From Chaetorhynchus papuensis (taxonomy: Eukaryota > Chordata > Aves > Passeriformes > Rhipiduridae), in contig VWYX01000405.1 in assembly GCA_013396525.1 (NCBI GenBank), positions 609,083 through 673,082 of the forward strand: a stretch of DNA of 64,000 nucleotides. Direction: 5' to 3'. The position numbers and the translations under genes were made by a program. The notes beneath the pieces are model-generated. The model ran no database searches and was not told where the DNA came from. It saw only the letters and a list, made by a program, of their open reading frames with translations. Position 1 is the first letter of the stretch. Each line of letters begins with the position of its first letter. Below are positions 35,215 through 48,850 of this stretch, piece after piece.

Positions 35215-38200
35215 CACACCCAGTCTTGAATTAGAGTTCTGTTGTGTACCACTTTGGGTTATCATACATTAAAATAGGGAAGTCAGAAAATATTTGCCAC
35301 GTTGTTACCTTCTGGAGAGAAAGCAGGTCTTCACATGCTTTCAGCTCTAAAAAATTAATTGAAATAAGGAGTAAAAATGTGAGATTAGGTACCTAAAGTA
35401 AGAATTTCTAGTCCTTGATACAGCATTCCTGGTGAAAGAATTCAAATGTGCTGAACCATAAAAATACAATAATAGTTTGTGGGAGTTCCTTGAAAGCTAA
35501 ATAGGATTTCATGGGAAATTTTCAAATTCTTGGGGTTTTAAAAAAAAAGTTATCCAGAGACCTCAAGTATTAATCCAAACATTGCCATATTCAAAACTTT
35601 TATTTCAAACAAATGTACTCTTCAAATGAAGCGTACAAGTCCCTTCTACTGTCAGCAGTTTTAGAAACCTGGACACACAATAATGAAAATCATAATCAAT
35701 TTTTCTATTTTATTTTTGATGTATTTATAAATCTTTAGGGTTCTCTTATGTGTCCTTCTGGTTTGAAATGTCCAAAGTTATTACAGAAAGTTGACGGCAA
35801 TATTTGTTATTACTGATTATTTCAGGAGCTGGAATAGGCACTTAACTTCTGCTTGTGAACAGCTAGGTATGTTTGAGATTTCATCCAAACTACCAAAGCA
35901 ACAGCTTTGTTATATCTGTACATGTGTCTCTTGGCACTCACTTTTCATGATCCCTTTCCAGCCCACGAAACAACTTTTTTTTTTTATCAGAATCTCCTAC
36001 ATGGGTTGCAAAACAGGAGCCACGATAAAAAAAACCCTCTCACTCATAAATTGAAATGTTACTGTTTAACCAATTACAGTTCTGAAATATTAAAGGACGA
36101 ATTAAATTTGAGCTGTCCTAAATGGAAATCCACAACTAATTTTAACTTCAGACTGTTCTGGTCCTTCTTATTTCTCAAAGTCTTACTTATTTTTATTCCC
36201 TGTTCCATGTTTATCCTCCAAAAGCAATTACTGTGCTTTTAGATTGTTAGTGAAGTAGTAAAGAAAATGTTATCATGCCGATTAGCTAGATTAATGCTGG
36301 CTTGCTTCCATCTAAAAGCTGGTTTTGATCTGGGGTTCAGATCCCAATAACTTCCTGGAAAAAGGCTGGCATGCAGATTAGAAAAAAGTAGGCCTCTGCT
36401 CATCCTTAGTTTAAATTATTATCTTTTTGAGTGTAGAGAACATTTGCTTCATTCTTCCTGAGGTTAGTTCCTGTCTTGCTTTAAATCACTGCCGAAGCAG
36501 ATCTGCCAAATAGCCTGCACTTGACAAATCAGTCATGCATTCCTACAGAATGGAGAAAGTGTACCACAGGCTGTCTCTTCTTCCCCTTCTCCAAATCCAC
36601 CACCCTTTGCCAGGCTGCTGTGAGCCAACCTATGCATTTCCTGATCTTTACCCACCTAGGTCCCATATTGATCTTAAACTATGATATCTTGTTTATTATA
36701 TCATTTCAGCAACAGAAATGTTACATATGAGACTGCAAGAAGAAATGCAGATAAAAATCTGCTTGCAATATACAAATGCAAGCATTATCTAGTTTTCTAA
36801 AATCTGTTGCTTTTATTTTTATAAATGCAATGCATCATGTTTTATTGTAATGCTCACTAGCGTACTACTAGCTCTTTTCTGTCATTTAGTTTAAACTATG
36901 AGGTTTATCAGAGTGCTGTTCACTCCACACTAACGAGCATTAACCTTTCACTAAAATGGATTTAGAGACACAGCTCTCAGGCTTGCTTCCTTGAGATAAC
37001 TCAGACACAGTTATTGTTAGCTTTGTTTTTATGTAGACAATTTCACATGATTAGGGGGAAAGAAAAATCATTGTTCATCCTCTTCCTGTCACTGTTAGCA
37101 AAAGCCAAAAGACACTGGAATAAGAAACATCTAAGCAGAGCCTTTAAAAATGCCGAGTGTTCCTGAAGAGTCAGTAATGACATGTAGGGATCTCAGGAAG
37201 TCAATTCAGATCTGTTAGACTCCAACCACTAGAACTTGGCACATCTGCACTTGTGTTTCACCTATCTCAGTTAAGTGCCTCATATCAAGTGACATGAATC
37301 TGGGCCCCAAGTGTCCTCTTTCTGTTTGCAAGTGGACTATCTCACATCTTCTTAAAACACTGTGCATGTGTATGGATTACCTAGCCATAACACTTATTCA
37401 GAAGATAATATACTAGCTACTTTCAAGAAGAAATAAAAGATTCCCCACAGAGAATTCTTCTATGCACAGTGTTATTTAAAATCTATTGCTGCTTCTCGTA
37501 TATCAAGGGAAATATTTTCTCAGTATTAATGGAAGAGAACACTTTTCATTTTGTTTCTGAAGATCAAGCATGATTTTAGAAAGGTTAGCTAGGAAGGGGA
37601 AAATACCTTGATTGTTTTCCATGTCTCACTCTATTGTTTTTTCAATTCATCTGGTTGTCCATCTGAAATAACTTGCACAAAGGATGAATTTAAAAATGCA
37701 GCCCACAAAACTTGGAGAACAGTCTGCATTCAAACGCAATTTATACTTTACAAGGAGTATGTTTGGTCAATGCCTTAAATTGCATAGTCTTGCAACATGG
37801 AGATATTTTAAGATTTAAACAAAGGTTTCTTATACCATTGACAATTAAAGCATTTCTAAGATGATATCACTGTTGAGTTAATACCAGGTCTAATCATGTT
37901 ATTACTTTCATTATAATCTTGACCAAGTCAGTTTGGAAAAGGTGAATGCTTTCAAGATGTACCATTATAAATGTCAACTGTGTACAAGTCACTCACTTTA
38001 AATATACATAATCAGGCTAGCCTTCCTTGCAGAGGCACAGACAAGGCCAAGGACACTTGTCTTTGAAACAAATAACAGACAGTGGCTTCTTTTATTATTA
38101 GATTCATAAATAATCCTTTTTATGAAGGATCCCTTTTCTACACTTGGTCATGAAGTGTAAGAAAAAGGAAAAATATTACAATGCAATAGAGTAACACAAT

Positions 38201-38355
38201 GTTATGAAACATTCAAACTGAAAATTTCTTTCTGTAAAAGATAACAGCTAAGAGGACTACAATTGTCAAAGCCCAGTCAGGTTAATGAATAGAAACTATG
38301 ACATTCCCATTTTTTTATATTGTCATAGTACTACTGGGTTTTTTTTAATTTTTTT
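35215..38355. other. Unique AT-rich DNA, no gene seen
   Basis: The overlapping plus-strand frames 35791-36054 and 35907-36242 (up to 111 codons) and 36521-36730 have no recognisable domain. No named repeat is visible. Confidence 0.5.
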
Positions 38356-38385
38356 GGGGGGCGGGGGAAACAGGGAGGGGTTGGG
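38356..38385 (+). other. Strong putative G-quadruplex motif
   Basis: G-runs of 6, 5, 3, 4 and 3 are separated by loops of 1 (c), 5 (aaaca), 1 (a) and 2 (tt) bases. Five runs with such short loops make this the strongest quadruplex candidate in the window. It follows a T-rich run and lies about 570 bases before the LTR. Confidence 0.9.
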
Positions 38386-38957
38386 CAGGAATGGATATAT
38401 TACTTGTGGCTATTTTTACAGAGACTATAAAGAGAATGCAGGACTCTATAATTTCTTAAAAATATCATCAGGCAAATATGGATGTTGTTCTATATATTGA
38501 TTAATATATGGTTCTATGTAGTAGTCACAGAACTTGCAATTACAAATACTCATTGGCTCTTACTGAAACTGCAATTACTTCAACATTTCTTCCAGCAATG
38601 GAGTGAAAAATTTCTTACAGGGATCAGACTTTCATTCTTTGCATACACAGAGACAACTATCTAAACCAGAAAAAAAGCCCCACATATGATTGTAAAACCT
38701 GCCTTCTCTCCCTTCTAAATTTACATCTTTTGATTCACCAGTAATTTGCTAGCCTGAGAATTCAACAGGACTGAATTCTCAATTCATACTCCAAATGCAC
38801 TGGGAAACACACTGTCTTTGTTTCAACCTCATCTTCAAATCTTTTTCATGCTAGGAAGGGTCCATTTGCTGTTCCAAGGAGATCTCACGGAAATGTTCAG
38901 TCTGAACTTTCTCAATACTTAAGCTAGTTATGCATGGCATTATTTTTTCTATAGGCA
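38386..38957. other. Unique DNA between quadruplex motif and LTR
   Basis: Two small frames (to 38664) have no product that I recognise. Nothing else is visible. Confidence 0.5.
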
Positions 38958-39680
38958 GTTGGGTCTAAATGGCAAGGTTTTGGTAGTGGGGAGCTGTCTC
39001 ATTTCAGACAAATCCAGTTTCAGCTGCCTCCAAATGGAACCACCACAGGACACAGCTGAGCCCATTGGCCAAGCTGGTGGTGCCCGGGAGACGCGTGTTC
39101 ATGAAAGAGCAAAATGCTTGACAACAGAGTAGTGAGAGGGGGAAAGAGTGAAAATTGTATGAATACCAAGGTGAAAAAAGAAGGAAGGGGGGGAGATGGT
39201 CCAGGCAATAAAGAAGACATTCCCCTGCAGCCAGCAGAAATGACTACACAGCAGCAGGTTTATCCTAAAGGAGCTGCAGCCCATGAGAAGGACCCTGCTG
39301 GAAGAGAGGAGAAGTGTGAAGAGGAAGGAGCAGCAGAGAGGAGCTCTTAGGGACTGACCACAGTTCCCAATTCTCTACTCTCCTGTGCTGCTTGAGCGGT
39401 GGTGGTAGGGAAGGTAAAGGAGCCAAGAGTGAAGTTGGCCATGGGTTAAAGTGCAGGGAAAGTGTTGGTTTAATACTTGGTTTTGTTCCTTAGTACCTGA
39501 ACATACTTTAATTTGCAAGAAATTTAATATTCCCCAAGTCAGTAACCAGGAAGAAACCTCCCTGTCTTTACCTCAGCCGACTGGCATTCTCAGATGATTT
39601 TCTCACCCACCCTCACAGAAGGAGTAGTGACTGAGTGGCTGGGTGGGAATTTGTTCCCTAGGCAAGGCAATCCCACCACA
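38958..39680 (+). mobile_element. Decayed solo LTR of an avian endogenous retrovirus, about 720 bp
   Basis: The sequence follows, in order, a long LTR type that I know from bird genomes. It starts with ggcaaggttttggtagtggg, then gctgcctccaaatggaacca and gctgagcccattggc. A middle part has cattcccctgcagcc and cagcccatgagaaggaccct. Then come gaggaaggagcagcagagag, gggactgaccacag, and a 3' part with ccccaagtc...ctgtctttacctcag, ending tcccaccaca at 39671-39680. The internal array of repeated 'cagcccgtgg...ctggagcag' units, long in intact members, is nearly all missing. TATA and polyA regions are eroded. The 78-codon frame at 39114-39350 is LTR sequence. No gag, pol or env sequence flanks it, so it is a solo LTR. 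The family name is left open. Confidence 0.78.
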
Positions 39681-40199
39681 GCACTGAAGTTAAATGTAGG
39701 TGTATCACTCATAGGACACAAACTCCAGAAAGTTTTATACTTTGAGTCACTTATTTTCATAAACACCTGTATTTGTACTGTACATAATAGGATCAAGAAG
39801 AGACCTGTGTATCCAAAAGCTGCTCCTTTCTATCAACTCAACACTCAACACTACAAACAAAATGCAACTCAACCCCGTGTTGCTCTTAATTAACAAATAG
39901 TATGTAACACTGTATTACCTATGGAGTTTGTGTTTTAAGATTTCCTTCACCTTCAAAGTGGTGGGTTTTTAAAGTTTCTCTTAGCAAAAGTTATTTTCTA
40001 CAGTGGTAAATATTTTTTATCACAGCAGTATTCAAAGTTCTATATGGCAAAGGCTCTTGAACACATTACTTTACATTATACATTATAAAATGGAAAGCTG
40101 ATTTGAAAGGTCTGAATACTTTTGGACAGAATTGATCAGAAAACGGATATTCCCAATCTAACAATATGATTTCCAAGAACACTAGGTACAGATAAAATG
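39681..40199. other. Unique DNA, nothing recognised
   Basis: Frames at 39590-39893 on both strands straddle the LTR end and are opposed to each other, so neither is taken as coding. Confidence 0.5.
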
Positions 40200-40267
40200 A
40201 ACAACAGCAACGAAAAACACCAAAAACCCAACAACCCAAGAAAACCCAAAAAACAACACCCCAAACA
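40200..40267. repeat. C/A-rich low-complexity tract
   Basis: Nearly pure A and C with CCAAAAACCC-type units. Only three G occur in about 68 bases. Confidence 0.8.
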
Positions 40268-43200
40268 TACTGATAAGGAAAGAAGGAGAAAACAAAATTT
40301 CCTTTAAAATGCTAAACATGAGATAAGGCAGTGAACTCCCTACGGATACTTTAGGGCAGAAAGTAAAAACACTGCATGGCCCCTCCTCTAAGTATTCTTA
40401 AATATTTTTGTGAATTACTCCTGTAACTGAATTGGGAAATGATGCTGAGTACAGGGCACTTGATAAATATCTTAAGTCTGAAAAACTGTATATGCAGCAA
40501 GGGACGTATTAAGGCTAATTGCCAACAAAGCATTTCAGCCTCCCCCATCTAAAATTAGTCATCCAAGTATAATATACTTATATAGCCTCCCTTTTTATCC
40601 AGTCCAAAGACTTCTTCCAGACAATTCCCACTGCTCTCAGGCACCTCTTTTTGAAGTGTATTAATTACTTGGTGTCTTTCCTCTGACCACAGGAGGAGCT
40701 AAATATCCAGTTTATAACAATTTTTAAAACAACTGAGTTGGGTGAGATAATTCCTACCCAGGCTAATCAGAGGCAACCAACTTCTAGCAAAATAGTATCT
40801 CCTCTTTGCCAGAGGGAAACTAATGCAAGGGCAACTTTGGAATATATAGGGATTGGTTAGGTTTCTTTTTCCTTGATTTTGTTGTCTTCGCTTTCCTCTT
40901 ACAATGTTTCCCTTGTCTTCGATAAGTTTTGATTTAAACCACCTCACAGAACTAATTCCACAGCCCACCAAAGCAAAAAACTACAGACAAAGTACCAACA
41001 CAGAGCTTGGCAGGTTTACTAGAATCTTAAAAGCCAACCTTTTTGAAAAATTGTTAGGCTGCAGGCAGTGGTGCAAACTCCAAAACAAGGAGCTTTGCAG
41101 TTTACCTTATTAGACTTCTGGGTTTTTGTTTGTTGGTTTTGGACCTTTAGAAGGGACCTTCTGGCTAATGGGTACATTCTGAGACAGCTGGTTAGACTCC
41201 TTCCTTATTTAACCATGTTAACACCAGAGGGAATGCATGTGATCAGGGAGCCGTAAGCGGTGAAATGGGGACATCCATTCATTTCTTTTGTGGCAGAGTA
41301 TAAATAAGACTATTTTTAAATGTAAAGAGCATAAACACTTAATTTAAAAATTGAAACGTGGAAAAAAGGTCTCCCATTTAACAGGCTATTGCATATTACC
41401 CCATTTTATAGGAGTAAAGAATAATTTCACAGTTCACCAAAGCAATGAGGAGTTGCAGCGAAAATGTGAAAATTAGCAATAAAACACCAGGGTGTTAAGA
41501 TACAGTGTAAACTACCCTAAAGAAATTTTCACCTTGTATCTTTGACCACCCAGGAATTAGTTTTAATTAATACAAATCAAGTAATGAGGGAAAAAGTATA
41601 TATTTTGGAAAGGCTACTGCACTGTGAGTATTTTTCCCCTGTTTGTTCCAGATTTCTATTATTTGTAACTGTGAAAAAATTTATCTATAAAAGAGTAAGT
41701 CTAGAAGAGCCCTAATTAGAAAGCACGTACACCAAAAAGACGTTTGTTTATGCATTAAATTCTACAATATGTATCTCATCAATGTAGCATTCTCAAGAGG
41801 CAACACTTGATCCTCTGTGATGTTGTACCTTGAGTAATCATTTACACTCCTGCACAGACAATGCAAATCACTGTTAAATCAGATTATCCTCTGAAGTAAG
41901 ACAGCAGTTAAATAAGGCAGCAAGTGTCATCATAGCTCCCGTGAAGGCAACAGCACCGAGATGATGTGAGTGAGCAGAGCTGCTCGTGAGAACACTTCAG
42001 CCCCAGATGTGCCTGGCACGGCAGAGCAAAGAGTCTGGTGGAGACCAAACACACGGAGCCTGGAAAGTGCCAGAACCTCAAGGAAAGGCTGCTCCAACAG
42101 AACACCTTAACACACCGGACTAGTGGGTGGTTTTGCAGAAGAGCAAGTTTGATTTTTGTTCATGAAGGGCCAAACACAGTGTCAAGCGGGAATATCAACA
42201 TCTGCATATACCTGACATCTCCAGGACCTACAGCTTTATATTGCCTTCCAGAGAGTTACCACAAAAGTGAAGGTGTAGAGTTTTGTCCCTTTTCCAATGT
42301 AACAATGAATAACGGATCCTTCATGAATCTCTGGATTGTGTATAAAATATATTTAAGCAATCTGATTTAAAACAAATCAGACTGAAATCTAGTTCATAAA
42401 TGATACATAAATGATAGCGCTTTTGACAGCTAGAGATACTTGTCTTTGCAGAAGAAAGAAAAAAGTATGAGTCACTTAACATTTATTTACTTTTAAAGCT
42501 GAAGTATAAATAATTTAGTGGTGATAAGACTTCATCTGAACAACATGCAATTTGATAATGTGTTCCTAAGTAAACACTGTGTATTATGCTAAGGCAGGTC
42601 TTTTGTGAACTACATTTGTCATACCCACTTTTTTTATCTCTTTGAGTTTCCTCTTACACCAGTAAAGCTTTTAACAATTAAAATAAATTTTTGGGTTGGC
42701 TTTTGTAGGGGATTTACAATAACAAGAAAATCTCTTTTTGATCTTCCTGAAACTCCACCGAGTAATTTAGTCATAAATAAATTATGCCAAAATAAGAAAA
42801 TGTAATAAAGATAGCTATAGATAGTGTCTAGATCAATATAAACATTACAGTGCACTTTCACAGTCTTTTTAACTCGGAGAAAAACCCTTGCCACTCACAC
42901 AGAAAATCATTGAGCTTCCACTCCACCAACATCTTCTTATTAAGAAATTGTCACACAAAGTGATGAGAAGAATTTTTTTTCAGAACTTCAAAGGAAAATC
43001 ATACAGCATCGTTCTGTCATGCTCATACATCTTAACACAACATTTTTCACTTTAAAAACATAATGAGGCTTTAAATGCCATTATGTTGAAGATGCAAAGG
43101 GGAAAACACAATAGAAGAAAATCTTTTTCTGTAATTTTTATTGAGGGAAATGAAATAATTCTTTAGGATTGTTTTTTAAAATCAAACTGACTATTTGTTA

Positions 43201-45903
43201 CTCTATCTCAAAACACCTATTTTCTTTTAAAATATTTTCAGTCCAAGGTAGTGAACTCTCCTAAAATTGTTGTGAAAAGCCTTCTCCAATATCTAGAAAC
43301 AAAAGACTCCAGATCATCTAGTTGTTTTTTATTTATCCCCGGAGTAAGTTAATTTCTATCTCTTTATATGCCCCCAGTAATGCATTTTCTCTCAGCTTTT
43401 AAAATTATATATTTCTGTTTTCCACACATATTGGATCCTTACAGGATGTGGAAGCTCACTAGTACAGCAAAGGAAATCACCATGTTTAAAACTATCTATT
43501 TAAATTACATAAAAGAGGCTTACACAATTCACGTACATCAAATACAAGAGATGAAAACTTTCTAGTATTCCCCAGGCTTCGGATAATTATTTGTGTCTAT
43601 TTGTATTTCTACAATTGCTTTGCATAACTAACAGTTCAAAACATGATTTTGAACTTTTTAGATTCCACAAAGGAGAAACACCACCAGACAACATTCAGCT
43701 AAATACCCACGCAAACCAAAATGGCAACCAGGCAGTAAAACAAAATTAAATAGAAGTAGATAGCTCTTTTGCATACAGAGAAAGTTCTCCGAATTACGAG
43801 ATGGTAAAAAACAACAATAAAATATATGAAATATGAAATATGGAGTAGAGATTTTATTTTCCATGTTTTTGAAACATCAGAACACCTCAGAAATGTAATT
43901 TACCAGGAAAGTAACCTGAAAAGTAGAAATAGTTGTGATGAGAAGAACAAATCCCTTTTAAAAGTCAGCCACCTAATCCTGATCTGTCAACAGCTGATGG
44001 ATTCATGCCAAACTCCCTGCATTTCTAGGACTCAATTTTGTTTATTTTGCCAGGTTCTACATCAAGCAGTCAAGCTACTTTAAGGCATGCCTTACTATGG
44101 AAAAGCCTCAATTCTCATAGTTGTTCTGACAGTTGGAGGCTGGGAGGAACAAAAAAATATATGGGTTCATTCTAAAAAAAGGTAAGGAGATTAACATTCT
44201 ATGTTTTGAGTGATAAAACATCTCTGTTACTATGTTTCCTCTTGCTTCCATGAGCATTTATCTGGAATGTTCCTAAAGTCGTAAAATAAAAGAAATGCTG
44301 AATAAAAAAAATGCTTAGGGCAAAGGCAAAGTTAGGACAAATGGCTTCTATGTAAAAGTTAAAAACCTGCTCGTGTTTTATACAAAAATACATAATCCCT
44401 TCCACAGAGCACCCTTAATGAAAATGCTTTGTTGATCAATGCAAATCAATTCCTCCCTTATATCACCAAAATTATAATTTGCTCCTCTCTACCACTGCAA
44501 AAACTAAGATACTGTAATTGTTCAGGTGCACTGGATTATTAAAATAGTAAAAGCTGATCTTATTTCAAGAATTCTTTGCGGCCTGAATCACCAAAGATTT
44601 GGATGTTCATATGTATTACTATTTTTTCTTTTTATTTTGTGTTTGACTGTGTTTTTTAGTAGACTCTTATAAACCTGATAGTTTGTGTCCAGAGCCCAGC
44701 AGGCATGTGAGGAAAAATCTCAAGTATTTTTGATGCAGACAAGAAATTACACTTACAATCTTTGATTGCAGAAAAAGACAAAAATGGCTCAGTAAATATC
44801 TTTAACTTCTAAAGAAAAGAAAAAAAGAAAAAGAAAAAAAACCAAACAGATTTCCTAGCATGCCATAGCAGATACTGAACTGCTCTAAAATGTAACAGAA
44901 CGGGGTTCCAATTTTTAATATGGAGAATTAGGGGGGCAAGAGAACCTCACTAAAATACCTCTAGTTTTAATTTCCCTGCAGATGATTTGGAATTAAGAGT
45001 TTTGAAGGATTTTTTAATATTTGAAAGTGCCAAATGCTAATGATGCATTTATTGTAAGTAACTGTTGATTCCCGTAATCATGAATTCATATCCTATCTCC
45101 GCTGTGAAAATTATGTTAAGGTATTTTGACGGAACAAGATTACTTCTCATTGTCAGGAAGAAAGTAGAGAATTTCCACAGAGATCACAGAGATTTTATTC
45201 ACAAGGACAGTATCTGTATAAATTGCAAAAATCACACCTTTGAGTTTTCCTATATTTTTTACTTAGGTCAAGACCGTCTAACTCATCTCCGAAAAGCCCA
45301 ACACTATTTACACTTCTGAGTCTCACACGTACCAGGAACCACAGAGCTTCTAACCTTGCATAAAGATTAGTCAGTAGAAAGGTGAGCACTGCAGTGCAGC
45401 AAAGCTCCTGCTAACTTTGTGTTGATGCACTTGTCACAGCAATGCCATATCAAAGGCACCACTCTTGGTTTGATTCCCTAACCCTACACAAGGCACTCTC
45501 GGCTCACAGATTTTTGCTATCCATAACTCAAGCTAAACTCCATTAAATATCTATCACAGAACGAGGATGTTAAAAGTCTGCTTCAGCTGGTACTTCTGTT
45601 CTGGGCAGCATCCCCATTTGATGAAAAAATGAAGAAATTTGTATCTGGCAAATTGAATCAGCATTACTGTATCTTCCAATTTCAGGCTTCTTTTGTGGAT
45701 TTTATTTTCCCACCAAAACTATTAATGCTTTATTGCCAAGTACTCAAATTCTTCCAATGCTGAACTATTATATGGGCTTACCATCTTCTTTCTTTAAAAA
45801 TAATGGAACAACCTAATATCCTTTTCTCCTATTGTCTCAAATATTCTAAGTAGTCCTCTGCCTTAGTTCCTGGTCATATGCAGAGAATTTTTGATCCCAT
45901 TTG
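40268..45903. other. Unique AT-rich DNA, no gene seen
   Basis: The frames 42038-42370 (plus, 110 codons), 40699-40971 (minus), 42634-42894 (minus) and 43826-44083 (plus) carry no recognisable domain. An A/G-rich tract lies at 44811-44840. The region 41920-42120 is moderately GC-richer but without an exon signal that I trust. Confidence 0.5.
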
Positions 45904-46008
45904 CAAAAAAACAAACAAACAAAAAGAGAAACAAACAAACAAACAAAAAAACCCCAAAAACCAAACCAAAACAAAAACCAAAAAAACCCAACCAAACAAA
46001 CAAAAAAA
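45904..46008. repeat. Long A/C low-complexity tract, (CAAA)n and CCAAAA units
   Basis: About 105 bases composed almost entirely of A and C, with CAAA units in the first half and CCAAAA/CCCC groups in the second. Open frames on both strands through it (45846-46043 and 45878-46108) are products of the repeat: lysine/asparagine/glutamine-rich one way, phenylalanine-rich the other. Confidence 0.92.
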
Positions 46009-48529
46009 GGAGGAATCATATCTAAGCTCTTCTTTTTCTCCATGTACTGCTCAATTAATTAATTTTTATCCATCACATATTGGACAGACATTACCACATA
46101 TGACTTAAGGTGCTCCATATTAATTTATCAGCACTTTTTCGTGTAAGCTATATGACATTTTCCTTGAGCATGTTTACAAATTTTATATAAACATTTAACA
46201 AAATGATACAAGAAATAGCCACAGGCCTTTAACTTAATGGTCTGTCAGCAGAAATAGGCTGAATGTTTTTTGAGGAACCATAATTTCTTAATGTTTAAAA
46301 GATATCCTGAGTCCAAAAGAGAAGAAAGATCTATTTTTTCTTGTATCTCTATTTTTAAAATAGTTAATTCCATATTTTTGTTTAAAAGAAATGTAAAAAT
46401 CATGAATTGCAAGTTGTTTAGAGGCATTTTCCATCCTCCCTATATAAGAATCAGAGAGGATGTTGAGATTTCTGCAAAAAGACTACAAAAATTCTGAGAG
46501 AGGCTTCACATATTTCTTTTCCTTTAAAAGTTGCAAAAACAGATGCATGTAAAAATCCACTTCTGTGATATAAAAAAAAATGAATATTCAGAGCCTGCTG
46601 AGTGCAAAAATAAATCACTCAATAAGGTTAAAAGAACAGTGAATTCTGGGAAACTGATAGAATACAAGCTAGAGCGCAGATAATCAGTAGGCAATGAGAA
46701 AGATCTGGCAAGATTTCTGTAACAAAATTAACACTGATAACTCTGCATCATCAGTTTACAAGTACAAGTGGGATTCAGGATAAAAAAAGAACCATGTCCT
46801 GTTTAAGCACTGACAGAATATAATCCCATATGTTGAAAAGGACACTATTAATAGGCCAATCGTTTCTGTGAGGGGGAGAAACACAGTCTAACTTACATAA
46901 AGTGCAAAGATATTAAATTTGGAGGTTAAAATTTCGCACACTGCAAAAGCATTAGCAGAATTTGACTTAATTATTTGTAAAGAAGAAATGCCTAAGTTAA
47001 AACATGATTCCTTATAACCAGTCAACAAATAAAAACTCCATTAGGTGGTTGAAATTATATTTTCTGGCTATCCATCATCTTTCCAGCAATTGTGGTGCAG
47101 CTCCATCCTTTCACACAATCTCATTACTTTTGTAGAGTTTGTTCTCTGTGATCACCCAGCCACCTGGGACAGTTTTCCCTCCATGTCTTGACAAATCTCC
47201 TTTATCTCTTTTCTTGCTGTTCAGACATAACCTACCTCTCATAAAAAAAAAAAAAAAAAAGCTACATTTGGATTGCTTGAGGTTTTTTCCTGTATCTGAA
47301 ATTGTACAACTTTATACCTCTGTCAGCCAACTGAATGAAATAGGTATTTATATTACTTACTAATCACTTACAAACTTGCATATAGTACAGCAGCAATTTC
47401 ACTGCTTGATTTAAAACCCTAGAATAGCTCCCTGAAAACCAAATCAAAACTGACATGCCACATTAATGTAAAATATTATTTGACTGGGAAAAATGCAGAC
47501 ATCAGTAAAAGGATGTCTGCATAACATAAAAACCCATTAAAAATTCAGTAAGTTATCAGTTCCAAAATTTGTAACCCACATATGACTGTCAATCCATTGC
47601 CAAACCAATATTTACAGCCTTTACTTCCATTTCCAGCACTTAACCTCCCAATATCCAAGCCAGGTCCTAAGAATGCCCTCCTCACCTCCCTGTTTAAACT
47701 AATTCTTCCTGATTCAGCCGAAGGCTGGTTCTAATACCCACTATATATGAACCATATTTCTTCATGCAGCATTTTTCCTGGGAATCACTTTAAGGATGGA
47801 CAAGATAATGGCAGCTATCCTGCCGCTGGTTCATGTTTCTCATCCTGGATGTACTATATAGCTCCAGTTCAACCGAACTGTCCACACTAATAAGTCAGCT
47901 CTGTCCATGAGGAATTTAATGGGAATTCCGCTGCAAAACATCATTATTCCCATGTCTGTTTTCAAAGTTCTGATAAAATTTCATTTGCATGATCAAATTG
48001 TTTTCATAGCTACTCATTTCAAAAACCAAAACATTTATCTTTATGTACACATAATTATCATGTGCCCAGGGGAAAAAAATAAATACAAGAAACCAGATCT
48101 AAACAGGGATCTCCTACCTCTAAGAAAAAAAACCCCAGCATTTAAAAGATAACAGAAGGCACAATACTAGCACCTTCTCGTTGGAATTTTCAAGAAATTA
48201 AAATTTTACTACGACAGAAAACAACAGTTTATGCATTTGTCCACAACAATTCTTAAGAGTGGTAATTTTTACAGAAAATGCGTTTTGTTTCAAAAATACC
48301 AAATAAAACTCTTCTCTAACAAAGAACTCCCTATATGTTTTAGTTAATTCAGAGAACTGAAAGCAATCCTGACGAGATGAAGAGGATATAATCATGGACG
48401 GAAAAGGCTATTACAAAGATCAATAGATCATATTTTCTATCCCTTTTTCCCTCACAGAAAAAACTACACTTGTTTCTATCCCAGCTGATATCAGTCTAAT
48501 TTCAAAAACTCTTATCAGTGAAGTTTTCA
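46009..48529. other. Unique AT-rich DNA with an A18 run
   Basis: A run of 18 adenines lies at 47243-47260. No poly(A) signal or gene-like sequence stands directly before it, so I do not call a processed pseudogene. The small frames at 46245-46497 and 47907-48152 look random. Confidence 0.5.
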
Positions 48530-48850
48530 AAACCTTCCTCAAACCTCTAACCCAGTCTTTAGGCATTTTTACTGTTACAAGATATTTCCTAATGTCTAAC
48601 CTAAATCTCCCTTGCTGTTTTTAGTCTTTATTTGTTATGCCCACACAAGTTTGGTATTGTCTAGTTTGAACAACCACTGTTCTTTACAACTTTCCTCATG
48701 GATTATATTTTCTTTAGACAACTGATCATTCTCATAGCTCACCTGTAGTGAACTCTTTTCAACTGGTCCACATCTTTCTGCTCTGGTTTGTCATGAATTG
48801 AGCCTCATCCTTTCAATTATCTAGTAACAGAAATCAAATGTATGTTCTGT
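48530..48850 (-). mobile_element. Ancient CR1-type LINE remnant
   Basis: The plus strand reads agatatttcctaatgtctaa, cctaaatctcccttgctg, then acaactttcctcatgg, attatattttctttagacaa, ctgatcattctcatagctca, tcaactggtccacatctttc and gcctcatcc. This is the complementary order of old sauropsid CR1 tails ('tttcctaatgtctaacctaaatctccc ... ctttcctcatag ... tccacatctttct ... gaggcc'). It has diverged strongly and contains a small deletion after the ctgtttttagtc region. It covers the same part of the family as the remnant at 16.1-16.7 kb, but from an independent insertion. Confidence 0.78.

Noticed and set aside
39114..39350. 78-codon lysine/glutamate-rich frame
   Set aside because: It lies entirely within the decayed LTR.
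45846..46108. Frames rich in K/N/Q (plus) or F/L (minus)
   Set aside because: Translation of a simple A/C repeat.
47243..47260. A18 run as the tail of a processed pseudogene
   Set aside because: No polyA signal, gene-like body or target duplication was found upstream.
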